Assembly (NCBI RefSeq): GCF_002749615.1
Contig: NZ_CP024201.1
Coordinates: 2,108,001 to 2,172,000 of the forward strand
Origin: Caulobacter mirabilis
GTDB taxonomy: Bacteria; Pseudomonadota; Alphaproteobacteria; Caulobacterales; Caulobacteraceae
Length of the DNA: 64,000 nucleotides
Reading direction: 5' to 3'
Shown here: positions 41,367-51,568 of the stretch, one piece after another
How positions within the stretch are numbered: position 1 is the stretch's first letter
Layout: each line of letters starts with the position of its first letter
Position numbers and translations under genes: made by a program
The notes under the pieces: generated by a model
The model's input: only the letters and a program-made list of their open reading frames with translations
Databases searched by the model: none
What the model was told of the DNA's origin: nothing

Positions 41367-42337
41367 CGGGCCCGCTCCAGCAGCGCCATGAGGTCGATTT
41401 CGCATTCCGAGGTCCGGCGCCCGATCATGGCCCGCTCGATCGACGGGTCCACGCCGGTGGCGAAGGAGGTGTACATGCCCAGGCACATGACGCCCCACTT
41501 CAGCGAGCCGAGCATCTGCCAGTAGAGCACCCGCTCCAGCGGGATCGGCGTCCCGCCGCCGGCTTCGTAACCGGCCAGCAGGTCCTCGTAGTCGCCGAAG
41601 CCGCCCACGGGCTTCCGTCCGCTGAAGCGCCAGGAGGCGGTGCAGAGCCAGCCCATGTCCTCGGCCGGGTCGCCGATGTGGATCAGCTCCCAGTCCAGCA
41701 CGGCGGCCACGCCGACATCGGGCTGGAACATGATGTTGCCGTTCCGGAAGTCGCCATGGACCAGGACCGGCTCGGGCAGGTCGGGCGCCCGCTCCCGCAG
41801 CCAGCGGAAGGCGGTCTCAAAGATCGGGCGCTTGGCGCCGATGCGGCGGTAGGAGTCCTCGAACCGGTCCAGCTCGCCGAGGGCGCTCGACCGATTCAGA
41901 TCGGGCAGGCCTTCGAGCGGAATGGAATGGATCTGGGCCAGCACCTGGCCGCACTGGAAGGCCAGTTTGGGGCGGACGGCGACGAACGCCTCGCCGACGG
42001 CGATGCGCTTGCCCAGGGTCTCGCCCTCGACCCGGCCCATGACATAGGCCTCGCCGATGTCGCTGCCCGGGGCGCTGACGTAGAGCACCTCGGGGACCGG
42101 CGCGCCTTGTTTCGCGGCGGCCTGGATCAGCGCGGCCTCCATGGCCAGGGTGACCTGGCCGCCGGTCGGGCTGTCGGAGCCGGCCGGTTTGCGGCGCAGG
42201 ATCAGCGGTCGGCCGCTGTCCAGGGCGAAGGCCCAGGTCTCCTGGCTGGCGCCGCCGGACAGGCGGCGGAGATCGGTGACGGACCGGCCGCCGAGCTGGC
42301 CGGCGACGGCGTTGAGGGCGGATTCGAGATCGCTCAT
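41363..42337 (-). CDS. Phosphotransferase family protein (APH/ACAD10-like kinase)
   Basis: A 324-residue kinase-like protein of the aminoglycoside-phosphotransferase/choline-kinase superfamily. Catalytic motifs are LVHGDFRNGNIMFQPD (the HGDxxxxN Brenner-type loop, about 198-213) and AVLDWELIHIGDPAEDMGWL (the metal-binding DWE region). This subgroup resembles the kinase domain of ACAD10/11 acyl-CoA dehydrogenases that act on 4-hydroxy acids, not antibiotic resistance. That role, and its partnership with the downstream DUF6285 gene, are inferred. recG lies 19 bases upstream. Confidence 0.86.
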   Translation of the reverse strand: MSDLESALNAVAGQLGGRSVTDLRRLSGGASQETWAFALDSGRPLILRRKPAGSDSPTGGQVTLAMEAALIQAAAKQGAPVPEVLYVSAPGSDIGEAYVMGRVEGETLGKRIAVGEAFVAVRPKLAFQCGQVLAQIHSIPLEGLPDLNRSSALGELDRFEDSYRRIGAKRPIFETAFRWLRERAPDLPEPVLVHGDFRNGNIMFQPDVGVAAVLDWELIHIGDPAEDMGWLCTASWRFSGRKPVGGFGDYEDLLAGYEAGGGTPIPLERVLYWQMLGSLKWGVMCLGMYTSFATGVDPSIERAMIGRRTSECEIDLMALLERAR

Positions 42338-42356
42338 GGCGCCCGATTGGGACGCT

Positions 42357-44429
42357 TCACCCGGCGTCAGTCAAACCCGCCGGCTTCCAGTCGAACAGTT
42401 CCTGCAGCACCCGCACGGCCTGGCCCCGCGGCGAGGACAGGTCGGGGTCGCGGGCGAGGATCAGCCGGGCGTCGTCCGCCGCCGCCGCGATCAGCTCGCG
42501 ATGGGCGGCCGGATCGGCCAGCCGGTAGGCCGGAAAACCGCTCTGCTTGAGCCCCAGCGGGTCGCCGCCGCCCCGCAGCTCCAGGTCCTTCTCGGCGATC
42601 AGGAAGCCGTCGTCGGTCTTGCGCAGGATGTCGAGCCTCTGCTGGGCGGTATCGGACAGCGGCGGATCGTACAGCAGCACGCAGGCGCTCTCGCGCCGCC
42701 CGCGCCCGACCCGCCCGCGCAGCTGGTGCAACTGGGCCAGGCCGAAGCGCTCGGCCTGTTCGATGACCATGATGGTGGCGTTGGGCACGTTGACCCCGAC
42801 CTCGACCACCGTGGTCGCCACCAGCAGGGGCAGGCGGCCCTCGGCGAATTCGGCCATCACCGCGTCCTTCTCGGCGGCGGGCATCTGGCCGTGGACCAGG
42901 CCGACCGGCGCGCCCATCACCTTGCGCAGAGTCTCGGCCCGTTTCTCGGCGGCGGCCAGGTCGACGGTCTCGCTCTCGGTGACCATCGGACAGATCCAGA
43001 AGGCCTGGGCCCCGTCCTTCACCGCCTGCTTCAGCCGTTCGACGATCTCGCCCATGCGCGGCGAGGGAACGGCCCGGGTGGCCACCGGCGTGCGGCCCGG
43101 CGGCTTCTCGTCCAGCCGGCTGACATCCAGGTCGCCGAAGACGGTCAGCTCCAGCGTCCGCGGGATCGGCGTGGCCGACATGGCCAGCAGGTGGGCGCTC
43201 TCGCCCTTGGCCTGCAGTCGCTTGCGCTCGTTGACCCCGAAACGGTGCTGCTCGTCGATGACGGTCAGGCCGAGGTCGCGGAACTTCACGTCGTCCTGGA
43301 ACAGGGCGTGGGTGCCGACGGCGACCTGGGCGGTTCCGTCCATCAGCGCCATCAGCTTTTCGGCCCGCACCCCGCCCTTGTCGCGGCCGGTGAGCAGGAT
43401 CACCCGCACCCCCTGAGCCTCGAGCGGGGCGGCGACGGTCTCGAAATGCTGTCGGGCCAGGATCTCGGTCGGCGCCATCAGGGCCGACTGCATCCTCGCG
43501 TCGGCTGCGTCCGCCATCGCCAGCATGGCGACGATGGTCTTGCCGGCGCCGACGTCGCCGTGCAGCAGCCGGCTCATCCGCTCGCCCGACTGCATGTCGC
43601 CGCGCACCTCGCTGAGCGCGCGGATCTGGGCGCCGGTCAATTTCCAGGGCAGGGCGGCCTCGATGCGGCCGGCCATCTCGCCCGCCGGCACGATCGCGCC
43701 CGGATGGGAGCGCCGCGCCGCCTTGCGCTGGGCGAGGGCCAGCTGATGGGCCAGCAGTTCGTCGAAGGCCAGCCGCCGCCGATGGGGCGAGGCCGGCGAC
43801 AGGTCGGCCTCGGTCCTGGGGTTGTGGTAGAGCTCCAGCGCCTCGCGCCAGCCGACGAACCCCTCGCGCTTCCGCCAGGCGGGATCCTGCCATTCCACCA
43901 GTTCCGGCGCACGGCTCAGGGCCTCCAGCGCCAGCTTGCGGACGTTGCGCGCCGCCAGCCCGGCGGTGGCGGGGTAGACGGCCTCTTCCTCGGGAATCTC
44001 GGCCGCCCGTTCGACGGGCAGGATGTAGTCGGGGTGGGCCATCTGGATCTCGGAGCCGCGCCGCTCGACCTTGCCGCTGACCACGCGTTTTTCGCCGACG
44101 GGGAGGGCGCGGGTCAGATGGTCGCCGTGACCCTTGAACCAGATCAGTGTGAGGAAGGCCGTGCCGTCGAAGGTCTTCACCTTCCAGGGCTGTTCGCGGC
44201 GCATCGGGCGGGTGTGCTGGACCACCTCTACGATCAGGGTCTGGACCTGGCCGTCGACCACGCGGTCGGCGGTGGTCGGGGTGCGGTGGATCAGCGACTG
44301 CGGCCCCAGGAACAGCACGTCGCGCACCAGCGGCCCGGCGACCCGCTCGACGAGGGGCTCGACCTTCGGCCCGACGCCCTTGAGCGTCGAGATCGGGGCG
44401 AACAGCGGGAACAGAATCTCCGGGCGCAT
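42357..44429 (-). CDS. recG: ATP-dependent DNA helicase RecG
   Basis: Branch-migrating helicase that rescues stalled replication forks and processes recombination intermediates. The 690-residue product has the N-terminal wedge domain (ISTLKGVGPKVEPLV, VLFLGPQSLIHR) and an SF2 core. Motif I is LLHGDVGAGKTIVAMLAM (about 285-302), motif II is DEQHRFG, and motif III is [10 protein letters not shown]. RecG-specific TLRKVMGAPVGLVHGQM is near 500. The start is opposite the sdhE-mfd promoter region, with repeat sequences between. Confidence 0.96.
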   Translation of the reverse strand: MRPEILFPLFAPISTLKGVGPKVEPLVERVAGPLVRDVLFLGPQSLIHRTPTTADRVVDGQVQTLIVEVVQHTRPMRREQPWKVKTFDGTAFLTLIWFKGHGDHLTRALPVGEKRVVSGKVERRGSEIQMAHPDYILPVERAAEIPEEEAVYPATAGLAARNVRKLALEALSRAPELVEWQDPAWRKREGFVGWREALELYHNPRTEADLSPASPHRRRLAFDELLAHQLALAQRKAARRSHPGAIVPAGEMAGRIEAALPWKLTGAQIRALSEVRGDMQSGERMSRLLHGDVGAGKTIVAMLAMADAADARMQSALMAPTEILARQHFETVAAPLEAQGVRVILLTGRDKGGVRAEKLMALMDGTAQVAVGTHALFQDDVKFRDLGLTVIDEQHRFGVNERKRLQAKGESAHLLAMSATPIPRTLELTVFGDLDVSRLDEKPPGRTPVATRAVPSPRMGEIVERLKQAVKDGAQAFWICPMVTESETVDLAAAEKRAETLRKVMGAPVGLVHGQMPAAEKDAVMAEFAEGRLPLLVATTVVEVGVNVPNATIMVIEQAERFGLAQLHQLRGRVGRGRRESACVLLYDPPLSDTAQQRLDILRKTDDGFLIAEKDLELRGGGDPLGLKQSGFPAYRLADPAAHRELIAAAADDARLILARDPDLSSPRGQAVRVLQELFDWKPAGLTDAG

Positions 44430-44453
44430 GGCGGGAGTGTAGCGCGAGCGCCG

Positions 44454-44590
44454 TGCGTCCTTCGAGACGCGATCCTGAGGGATCGCTCCTCAGGATGACG
44501 AAGTCAGCTAGGCCTACCCACATTCGTCATGGTGAGGAGCGAGCTTTGGGCGACCCCGGACTTGATCCGGGGCTCGAACCACGCAAAGCC
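44454..44590. repeat. Mosaic intergenic repeat (family B copy 2 plus a further palindrome)
   Basis: Between divergent recG and sdhE. CGTCCTTCGAGACGC and TCCTCAGGATGACGAA (family B) are followed by a roughly inverted TTCGTCATGGTGAGGA, then a 7-bp hairpin CCCCGGA-CTTGA-TCCGGGG at 44554-44572. Together they fill most of the 212-base promoter gap. No gene is present in it. Confidence 0.7.
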
Positions 44591-44641
44591 TCACCCCGCA
44601 CTGGCGCCCAGCTGCGCACCGCTCTATATCCGCCCACCTGC

Positions 44642-44917
44642 ATGGACGACGTACGCCTCAAGAAGATCAGGCTTCGCGCCTGGCGCCGTGGTTTCCGGGA
44701 AGCGGACCTCCTTCTGGGGCCGTTTGCGGACTTCTATTGTCCCAAGTTCACGACCGGGCAGCTCGACCTGCTCGAAGCGCTGATGGATGAGGCCGACCAG
44801 GACATCTACGAGTGGTTCCTGGGCCGCACGCCGACGCCGCCGCAGTTCGACAACGAGATCATGGCGCTGCTGAAGGCCTTCGATCCCTCGACCGGGGCGC
44901 CGCGTCTTGGCGCGTGA
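44642..44917 (+). CDS. sdhE: Succinate dehydrogenase assembly factor SdhE
   Basis: Small FAD assembly factor that helps covalent flavinylation of succinate dehydrogenase. The 91-residue product contains RRGFREADLLLGPF (about 15-28), the conserved RGxxE motif of the SdhE/DUF339 family. The acidic helix EALMDEADQDIYEWFLGR is also typical. The ATG at 44642 is chosen because it gives the family length; an upstream in-frame start would read through the repeats. mfd overlaps it by 11 bases. Confidence 0.9.
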   Translation: MDDVRLKKIRLRAWRRGFREADLLLGPFADFYCPKFTTGQLDLLEALMDEADQDIYEWFLGRTPTPPQFDNEIMALLKAFDPSTGAPRLGA

Positions 44918-47900
44918 GGGGGCGCGTGAGGGCGCGCGTGACGGCGAGGGTCCCAGCGCCGCGGAACTGAAGAAGGTCGCCCGCGACGAGGGTCGCCTGG
45001 ACCTGACCGGCGCGCCGGAAGGCTTCGACGCCCTGGTCATGGCCGACATCGCCCGCGCCCGCGGCGGCCTGTCGGTGTTCGTCGCCCGCGACGGGACCCG
45101 CTCCAGCGCCTTCGAGGGCGCGATGGGCTTCTTCGCCCCCGAGGTGGAGATCCTGCAGTTCCCGTCGTGGGACTGCCTGCCGTACGACCGCGTCGGACCG
45201 TCGGCCGCCGTCGCCGCCCAGCGGATGGCGACCCTGACCCGCCTGGCCCGGGGCCTGGACCCGAAGAAACCCGCCATCCTGGTCACCGCCGCGCCGGCGG
45301 TGCTCCAGCGCGTTCCGCCGCGCGAGGTCGTGGCCCGCGCCGGCTATTCGACCAGGCCCGGCGCGGAGGTGCTGATCGCCGACCTTGAGCGCTATTTCGC
45401 GGTCAATGGCTACGTCCGCGCCTCCACCGTGTCGGAACGCGGCGAGTTCGCCATCCGCGGCGGGGTCATCGACGTCTTCCCGCCGACCGCCGAGGAGCCG
45501 GTGCGCCTGGACCTGTTCGGCGACACCCTGGAGAGCATCCGCGGCTTCGACCCGGAGACCCAGCGCTCGACCCGCCAGCTCAAGGCGCTGGACCTGCTGC
45601 CGGTCAGCGAAGCCCTGGTCGACGCCGACACCATCAGCCGGTTCCGCAGGGGTTACGTCGGCCAGTTCGGCGCGCCCGGCGAGGACGCCCTCTACGCCGC
45701 GGTCAGCGAAGGCGGCCGCCGCGCGGGCATGGAGCACTGGCTGCCGCTCTTCTATGAGCGGATGGAGACGCTATTCGACTATCTGCCGGACGGCGCTCTG
45801 GTCGGGGTCGACCATCTGGTCGCCGAGGCCGAGCGCGAACGCCTGGACATGATCGCCGACGCCTATGACGCCCGCGCCAGCGCCGACCGCAAGTCGGCCT
45901 ATCGTCCGCTGGCGCCCGAAGGCCTGTACCTGACGGCCGAGGAACTGGCGCTGCGCTTCGCCGAGCGCGCCAACCGCTGGTTCACGCCGTTCCAGCAGGA
46001 AGGCCCGACCGTCGTCGACATGGGCGCCAAGCTGGGCCGCACCTTCGCCGCCGAGCGCGCCCAGGACAGCGTCAACCTGTTCCAGGCCACCGCCGAACAC
46101 GCCAAGGCCAAGACGGCCGAGGGCAAGCGCGTCCTGTTCGCCTCCTGGACCGAGGGCTCGTCGGAGCGCCTGGGGACCATGCTGGGCGATCACGGCCTCA
46201 GCCGCGTGCCGTTCGCCGCCTACTGGCAGGCGGCCAAGGCCAATGACCCGAAGACGCCGCAGCGTGTGGTCCTGCCGCTGGAAGCCGGCTTCGAGACCGA
46301 CAACCTGGCGGTCATCTCCGAGACCGACATCCTTGGCGACCGCCTGGCCCGCCCGCGCAAGAAGCGCCGCGCCGCCAACTTCCTGGCCGAGGCCAGCGCC
46401 CTGACGCCCGGCGACCTGGTCGTGCACATCGACCACGGCATCGGCCGCTACGAGGGGCTCAAGACCCTCGAGGTCCAGCAGGCGCCGCACGACTGCCTGG
46501 AGCTGCACTACGCCGGCGACAGCAAGCTCTACCTGCCGGTCGAGAACATCGACCTGCTGACCCGCTACGGCGCCGACGGCGAGAGCGTGCAGCTGGACAA
46601 GCTGGGCGGCGCCGGCTGGCAGAGCCGCAAGGCCAAGGCCAAGGAACGCCTGCGCCAGATGGCGGAGGGGCTGATCCAGATCGCCGCCGCCCGCCAGCTG
46701 AAGTCGGTCGAGGAGACCGATCCGCCGTCCGGCCTGTTCGACGAGTTCTGCGCCCGCTTCCCCTACGAGGAGACGGACGACCAGCTGAGCGCCATCCACG
46801 ACGTGCTGGAAGATCTGGGCTCGGGCAAGCCGATGGATCGCCTGATCTGCGGCGACGTCGGCTTCGGCAAGACCGAGGTCGCCCTGCGCGCGGCCTTCAT
46901 CATGGCGATGAGCGGCAAGCAGGTCGCCATCGTCTGCCCGACGACCCTGCTGGCCCGCCAGCACTTCAAGACCTTCAGCGACCGCTTCCAGGGCTGGCCG
47001 ATCAAGGTCCGCCGCCTGTCGCGTCTGGTGCCGGCCAAGGAGGCCGCCGAGACCCGCGAGGGGCTGGCCAACGGCGAGGTCGAGATCATCGTCGGCACCC
47101 ACGCCGTGCTCAGCAAGCAGGTCAGTTTCAAGGACCTGGGCCTGGTCATCGTCGACGAGGAGCAGCACTTCGGCGTCAAGCACAAGGAGAAGCTCAAGGA
47201 GCTTCGCGCCGACGTGCATATGCTGACCCTGACCGCGACCCCGATCCCGCGGACCCTGCAGATGTCGCTGAGCGGCATCCGCGAGATGTCGATCATCGCC
47301 ACGCCGCCGGTCGATCGCTTGGCGGTGCGGACCTACATCACGCCCTGGGATCCGGTGACCCTTCGCGAGGCGCTGCTGCGCGAGAAGTACCGCGGCGGCC
47401 AGACCTATTTCGTGGTGCCGCGCATCAAGGATCTGACCGACATCGAGCAGTTCCTGCGCGTCCAGGTCCCCGAGGTGAAGTACGTCGTCGGCCACGGTCA
47501 GATGGCCCCGACCCAGCTCGAGGAGGTGATGACCGCCTTCTACGAGGGGCAGTACGATGTGCTGCTCGCCACGACGATCGTGGAGAGCGGGCTCGATATC
47601 CCGTCGGCCAACACCCTGATCGTCCACCGGGCGGACATGTTCGGCCTGGCGCAGCTGTACCAGATCCGCGGCCGCGTCGGCCGGTCCAAAGCCCGCGCCT
47701 ACGCCTACCTGACCACGCCGGCCGAGCGGCAGCTGACCCTGTCGGCCGAGAAGCGGCTGAAGGTGCTGCAGTCGCTCGACAGCCTGGGCGCCGGTTTCCA
47801 GCTGGCCAGCCACGATCTCGACATCCGGGGGGGCGGCAACCTGCTCGGCGACGAGCAGAGCGGCCACATCAAGGAGATCGGCGTCGAGCTGTACCAGCAG

Positions 47901-48419
47901 ATGCTGGAGGACGCCGTCGCCGAGCTGCGCCAGCGCCAGGGCGCCGAGGCCCTGCTGGCCGACCGCGGCTGGTCGCCCCAGATCAACACCGGCGCCGCCG
48001 TGATGATCCCGGACGAGTATGTGCCGGACCTGAACGTGCGCCTGGCCCTCTATCGCCGCCTGTCCGAGGCCGAGAAGGCGCAGGACCGCGAGGCCCTGGC
48101 CGCCGAGATGATCGACCGCTTCGGCCCGCTGCCGCCCGAGACCGGCAGCCTGCTCAAGGTCGTCGGGATCAAGGGCCTGTGCCGCGAGACCAACGTGGCC
48201 AAGATCGACGTTGGACCCAAGGGCGCGGTGCTGTCGTTCCGCAACGACGAGTTCGCCAACCCCGGCGCCCTGATCGGCTTCATCGCCCGCAACCAGATCC
48301 TCTGGAAGATCCGCCCGGACCAGAAGGTGGTGGTGAAGGGCGAGTGGGACACGCCGGCCCAACGTCTCGACGCCGCCGAGAAGATCCTGACCCAACTGGC
48401 CGCCCTGGCGAAGGGCTGA
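44907..48419 (+). CDS. mfd: Transcription-repair coupling factor Mfd
   Basis: DNA translocase of 1170 residues that removes stalled RNA polymerase and recruits UvrA. It has the N-terminal UvrB-like region ([20 protein letters not shown]), the RNA-polymerase-interaction CarD-like domain ([16 protein letters not shown]), and the SF2 translocase core with motif [19 protein letters not shown] and the DEEQ box in [10 protein letters not shown]. The TRG motif region and a C-terminal regulatory domain follow. The start is uncertain: TTG 44907 overlaps sdhE by 11 bases and opens a repetitive Ala-Arg-Glu-Gly tail; later in-frame ATGs would trim the N-terminus. Confidence 0.95.
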   Translation: MAREGAREGARDGEGPSAAELKKVARDEGRLDLTGAPEGFDALVMADIARARGGLSVFVARDGTRSSAFEGAMGFFAPEVEILQFPSWDCLPYDRVGPSAAVAAQRMATLTRLARGLDPKKPAILVTAAPAVLQRVPPREVVARAGYSTRPGAEVLIADLERYFAVNGYVRASTVSERGEFAIRGGVIDVFPPTAEEPVRLDLFGDTLESIRGFDPETQRSTRQLKALDLLPVSEALVDADTISRFRRGYVGQFGAPGEDALYAAVSEGGRRAGMEHWLPLFYERMETLFDYLPDGALVGVDHLVAEAERERLDMIADAYDARASADRKSAYRPLAPEGLYLTAEELALRFAERANRWFTPFQQEGPTVVDMGAKLGRTFAAERAQDSVNLFQATAEHAKAKTAEGKRVLFASWTEGSSERLGTMLGDHGLSRVPFAAYWQAAKANDPKTPQRVVLPLEAGFETDNLAVISETDILGDRLARPRKKRRAANFLAEASALTPGDLVVHIDHGIGRYEGLKTLEVQQAPHDCLELHYAGDSKLYLPVENIDLLTRYGADGESVQLDKLGGAGWQSRKAKAKERLRQMAEGLIQIAAARQLKSVEETDPPSGLFDEFCARFPYEETDDQLSAIHDVLEDLGSGKPMDRLICGDVGFGKTEVALRAAFIMAMSGKQVAIVCPTTLLARQHFKTFSDRFQGWPIKVRRLSRLVPAKEAAETREGLANGEVEIIVGTHAVLSKQVSFKDLGLVIVDEEQHFGVKHKEKLKELRADVHMLTLTATPIPRTLQMSLSGIREMSIIATPPVDRLAVRTYITPWDPVTLREALLREKYRGGQTYFVVPRIKDLTDIEQFLRVQVPEVKYVVGHGQMAPTQLEEVMTAFYEGQYDVLLATTIVESGLDIPSANTLIVHRADMFGLAQLYQIRGRVGRSKARAYAYLTTPAERQLTLSAEKRLKVLQSLDSLGAGFQLASHDLDIRGGGNLLGDEQSGHIKEIGVELYQQMLEDAVAELRQRQGAEALLADRGWSPQINTGAAVMIPDEYVPDLNVRLALYRRLSEAEKAQDREALAAEMIDRFGPLPPETGSLLKVVGIKGLCRETNVAKIDVGPKGAVLSFRNDEFANPGALIGFIARNQILWKIRPDQKVVVKGEWDTPAQRLDAAEKILTQLAALAKG

Positions 48420-48449
48420 TAGCGTTCCCTCCGACGGGCGGGGGAAAGC

Positions 48450-49748
48450 ATGCGCCGGACGAATGTGATGCTGGCCGCGGCGCTCGCCGCCTGGCCGATG
48501 ATCGCGGCGGCGGCGGGGGAGCCGCTGGTCGGCCCGCTTCGGGTCGGAATGCCGTTCGCCGAGGTCAAGGCGACGGCGCCGGACGCCGGCTGGGTCGAGA
48601 CGGCGTCTCAATACTCGGGCAAGCCGATCGAGCTGAGAGCGGCGGAAGCGATCCCGCTGGCCGGCCGGCTCTACGACCTGACGATCACGCCCGGCGCCTA
48701 CGACGCCTACGAGGTCCGGCTGGAGCATGAGGCCCCGATCGCGGCGGCGCGGGACTGCGCGCCGATCGTGAAGGCGCTCGCGGCCGAGCTGGAAGGACGG
48801 TTCGGCCCCTTCGTCCCGGCGTCGACCCTCAAGGAGTCGCCGGACTGGGCCTACGTCGTTCCGGGCGGCCGGCTGGTGAACCCGGAGATCTCGCAGCGCC
48901 GCCCCACGGTCGTGTCGCTGGGACCGGCGAAGACCGACGGCGGGTCGCGCCTCGACCACGGGCGTGCGTCAGTGTCTGCGGACTTCCGGTACTGGATCGG
49001 CCGCCGGCCGCCGCGAGACAACCTGGCGGTTTCGGTCGGCGCCGAGACCGACTGGCGGGGCGGGGCGCCGATCTGCCGGACCGGCGTGGTCTTCGACTAC
49101 CGGCCGCCGCGCCCCGAGCGCGATACGATCGCTTTCGAGACGCTGCAGCCTGTCCGGCGCCCGACCATTTCCGCTCGGAACCGGGCGGTCGAGCCGCTGG
49201 GCGACCTGCCGCCGGAGGGCGTGGTCATCCGGCTCGACTGTTCGCTGGCCCGGCGGCAAGGGCTGCTGGAGGGCTGCGCGCCGCCCCCGGAAACGCCGGA
49301 GGCCAGGGGCGTTGCGGCGCGGAACGTCGCTCGCGGCTACCGGTTCGACGTCAAGGCGCTCGACCCGGACAACGACGTGCCGTTGCGGATCGAGGTCCCG
49401 ATCACCCTGTCGCCGTCCGATCGCCGCGAGGTGACGCCGCCCGAAGGCCTCGTCCCGCTGACCGCGGCCGAGGCGCCGCTGAGCAGCATCGGGGACATGG
49501 GGCGCTACTATCCCAGCAAGGCGCTGGCCCAGGCGGTCGAAGGCAGGGTGCTGGTGGTCTGCCAGATCCAGTCCGACCAGTCGCTGATCTGTCCGTCGGA
49601 AACGGTCGAATCGAGCGCTCCGGAGCTGTTCGCCGGCATCTCCCGCCGGGTGGAGGAACTCTACCGCGCCCGGTCGACCCTCACGAGCGGGGAGCTGAGC
49701 GCCGGGCGTTGGGTCAAGGTCGCCGTATCCTTCCGGATGGCCGGCTAG
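48450..49748 (+). CDS. Exported protein with TonB-like C-terminal domain
   Basis: A 432-residue protein with a signal peptide ([20 protein letters not shown], cleavage near AAA-GEP). Most of the sequence is unrecognised; a segment [19 protein letters not shown] near the N-terminus resembles short bacterial lipoprotein repeats. The C-terminal roughly 90 residues, from [20 protein letters not shown] through [20 protein letters not shown], have the TonB-C fold pattern seen in many caulobacter periplasmic proteins. There is no N-terminal anchor helix as in true TonB. It begins 30 bases after mfd. Function is unknown. Confidence 0.7.
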   Translation: MRRTNVMLAAALAAWPMIAAAAGEPLVGPLRVGMPFAEVKATAPDAGWVETASQYSGKPIELRAAEAIPLAGRLYDLTITPGAYDAYEVRLEHEAPIAAARDCAPIVKALAAELEGRFGPFVPASTLKESPDWAYVVPGGRLVNPEISQRRPTVVSLGPAKTDGGSRLDHGRASVSADFRYWIGRRPPRDNLAVSVGAETDWRGGAPICRTGVVFDYRPPRPERDTIAFETLQPVRRPTISARNRAVEPLGDLPPEGVVIRLDCSLARRQGLLEGCAPPPETPEARGVAARNVARGYRFDVKALDPDNDVPLRIEVPITLSPSDRREVTPPEGLVPLTAAEAPLSSIGDMGRYYPSKALAQAVEGRVLVVCQIQSDQSLICPSETVESSAPELFAGISRRVEELYRARSTLTSGELSAGRWVKVAVSFRMAG

Positions 49749-49807
49749 GGCGCGGTGCTGGGCGGCGATCGCTTCGGCGGAGGCCGGATGGGGCGGCCGG
49801 CGCGGCC

Positions 49808-50392
49808 TCAGGTCGTCGGCCTGTCGGGCTTCCAACAGGCGCCCAAGGCCTGCTGAGTCTCGCTCCACCACTTCGCCATGGGCGTGTCGGCGCTGCCGCT
49901 GATTTCCAGATCGACCAACGCCTCGTCGGCTCCAGCCCGCGCCCCATGGGCCCAGAGGGTGAGGCGCAGGCCGGCCGGGAGCAGCCGCGGGGTCTCGGGG
50001 ACCTCGCGGCCGAGGTCCGGGATATCCACGCGCGCGTCGGGGAGCTGCTCCATCGCCGTCAACGTGGGGACCAGGGCCTGGCAGGTCCGGGAGTCGGCCC
50101 AGCGTTCGGTCGTCGACAGGGCCAGCCCGCCGGTCTGACGGCGCGCCACGAAGTGCGCCGTCAGCGCCGGCCGCTTTCCGGTCCAGATGACGTAGAAGGT
50201 GTTGACCGACCAACTCTTGTCGAACCCGACGATCTCGCTGAGCTGCGCGACCGGCAGATAACCTTGAAAGTCGGCTTCGCGGGCCTGGGCGACCGTCGCC
50301 TGGAAGTCGGGTTCGGCGGCGGCGGCCCCGAACGCAGCGCCCGCGAGCGGCGCGAGCAGGACGAGGGCGGCGAGGCGAGGGCGTGTCAGCAT
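49808..50392 (-). CDS. Exported protein of unknown function
   Basis: A 194-residue protein with a signal peptide ([20 protein letters not shown], ending AAA-EPD near residue 26). The mature part contains [20 protein letters not shown] and a single Cys pair (SRTCQALV and GACWKP) that may form a disulfide. I do not recognise a family. The ATG at 50392 is favoured since the longer frame begins with a non-signal-like extension. It converges with the TonB-like gene and is divergent from rpsB. Confidence 0.6.
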   Translation of the reverse strand: MLTRPRLAALVLLAPLAGAAFGAAAAEPDFQATVAQAREADFQGYLPVAQLSEIVGFDKSWSVNTFYVIWTGKRPALTAHFVARRQTGGLALSTTERWADSRTCQALVPTLTAMEQLPDARVDIPDLGREVPETPRLLPAGLRLTLWAHGARAGADEALVDLEISGSADTPMAKWWSETQQALGACWKPDRPTT

Positions 50393-50445
50393 GGAGACGA
50401 GGCTGCCAGTCGCTCGCCGATCCCGCAACCGGCGGCGCCAACCGC

Positions 50446-50474
50446 TTGCAATTCCCGCGCTTTCCGCCTATTTC
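50446..50474 (+). promoter_or_regulatory. Candidate promoter of rpsB
   Basis: TTGCAA (50446-50451) and TATTTC (50469-50474) are spaced by 17 bases, giving a 5' leader of about 130 bases before rpsB. It is the best match in the divergent gap. rpsB leaders in bacteria are often autoregulated by S2, which is not shown here. Confidence 0.5.
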
Positions 50475-50611
50475 CGCGCCCATCACGCACGCGGGCGTTC
50501 GGTCGCTGTGGGGAGACATCCCGCACGATCCGTTCCGGTCCCTGGATTTCCCAAAAGGATTTCAGGGGTTTGCCCGCGGAGGCGCCAACCGGAAGAAGGA
50601 TAAACGAAGAG

Positions 50612-51463
50612 ATGGCTCTTCCCGAATTCTCCATGCGTCAGCTGCTCGAAGCCGGCGCCCACTTCGGCCACCAGACCCACCGCTGGAACCCGAAGATGGA
50701 CCGCTACATCTTCGGCTCGCGGTCGAACATCCACATCATCGACCTGTCGCAGTCGATCCCGCTGCTGCACCAGGCCCTGGTCAAGGTCCGTGAAGTCGCC
50801 GCCGCCGGCGGCCGCGTCCTGTTCGTCGGCACCAAGCGCCAGGCGTCGGACCCGATCGCCACGGCCGCCAAGCGCTGCGCCCAGTACTACGTCAACCACC
50901 GCTGGCTCGGCGGCACCCTGACCAACTGGCGCACCATCTCGGGCTCGATCGCCCGCCTGCGCGAGCTGGAAGGCATCCTGGACGGCGACGGCGCCGGCGC
51001 CCGCTCCAAGAAGGAGCTGCTGATGCTGAACCGCGAGCGCGACAAGCTCGAGCTCAGCCTGGGCGGCATCAAGAACATGGGCGGCATCCCCGACTTGATG
51101 TTCGTGATCGACACCAACAAGGAAGCGATCGCGATCCAGGAAGCCCGCAAGCTGAACATCCCGGTCATCGCGATCCTGGACACCAACTGCGATCCGGACG
51201 GCATCACCTTCCCGATCCCGGGCAACGATGACGCCGCCCGCGCCATCCAGCTGTACGTCGACCTGATCGCCGACTCGGTGCTGGACGGCATGGCCGCCGG
51301 CACGGTCGCTTCGGGCGTCGATATCGGGGCCAGCGTGGCCCCGGTCGAGCCGACGCTGGCCAAGGAGTTCGCCCCCGAGACGCCCGAGGCCGCTCCGGTC
51401 GAGGCCGTCGAGGCCACGGAAGCCGCGCTGGACGCGGTTCCCGAGGAACCGGCCGCCAGCTGA
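50612..51463 (+). CDS. rpsB: 30S ribosomal protein S2
   Basis: Small-subunit ribosomal protein of 283 residues needed for S1 assembly onto the ribosome. It begins [20 protein letters not shown] and contains the S2 signatures [36 protein letters not shown] and [20 protein letters not shown]. The C-terminal roughly 40 residues are an Ala/Glu-rich extension beyond the E. coli length, typical for this group. The ribosome binding site GAAGAAGG lies upstream. Two hairpins separate it from tsf. Confidence 0.97.
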   Translation: MALPEFSMRQLLEAGAHFGHQTHRWNPKMDRYIFGSRSNIHIIDLSQSIPLLHQALVKVREVAAAGGRVLFVGTKRQASDPIATAAKRCAQYYVNHRWLGGTLTNWRTISGSIARLRELEGILDGDGAGARSKKELLMLNRERDKLELSLGGIKNMGGIPDLMFVIDTNKEAIAIQEARKLNIPVIAILDTNCDPDGITFPIPGNDDAARAIQLYVDLIADSVLDGMAAGTVASGVDIGASVAPVEPTLAKEFAPETPEAAPVEAVEATEAALDAVPEEPAAS

Positions 51464-51468
51464 TGCGC

Positions 51469-51530
51469 CGCCCGCTGCGAGGCGGGCGTCAGCTTCACGA
51501 ACCTTTCGCAGCCCGGTCGTAAGGCCGGGC
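51469..51530 (+). terminator. Two hairpins between rpsB and tsf
   Basis: CGCCCGC (51469-51475) pairs with GCGGGCG (51482-51488), and GCCCGG (51511-51516) pairs with CCGGGC (51525-51530). Neither is followed by a T tract. They may be partial terminators or processing/attenuation sites that set the rpsB to tsf ratio. Confidence 0.45.
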
Positions 51531-51568
51531 CGCACCCTTATTTGAAGTCCCTATCAGGAGGACACGAT

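Noticed and set aside
41363..42337. Aminoglycoside resistance gene
   Set aside because: The kinase has the ACAD10/11-like features and a coupled DUF6285 partner; nothing indicates antibiotic modification.
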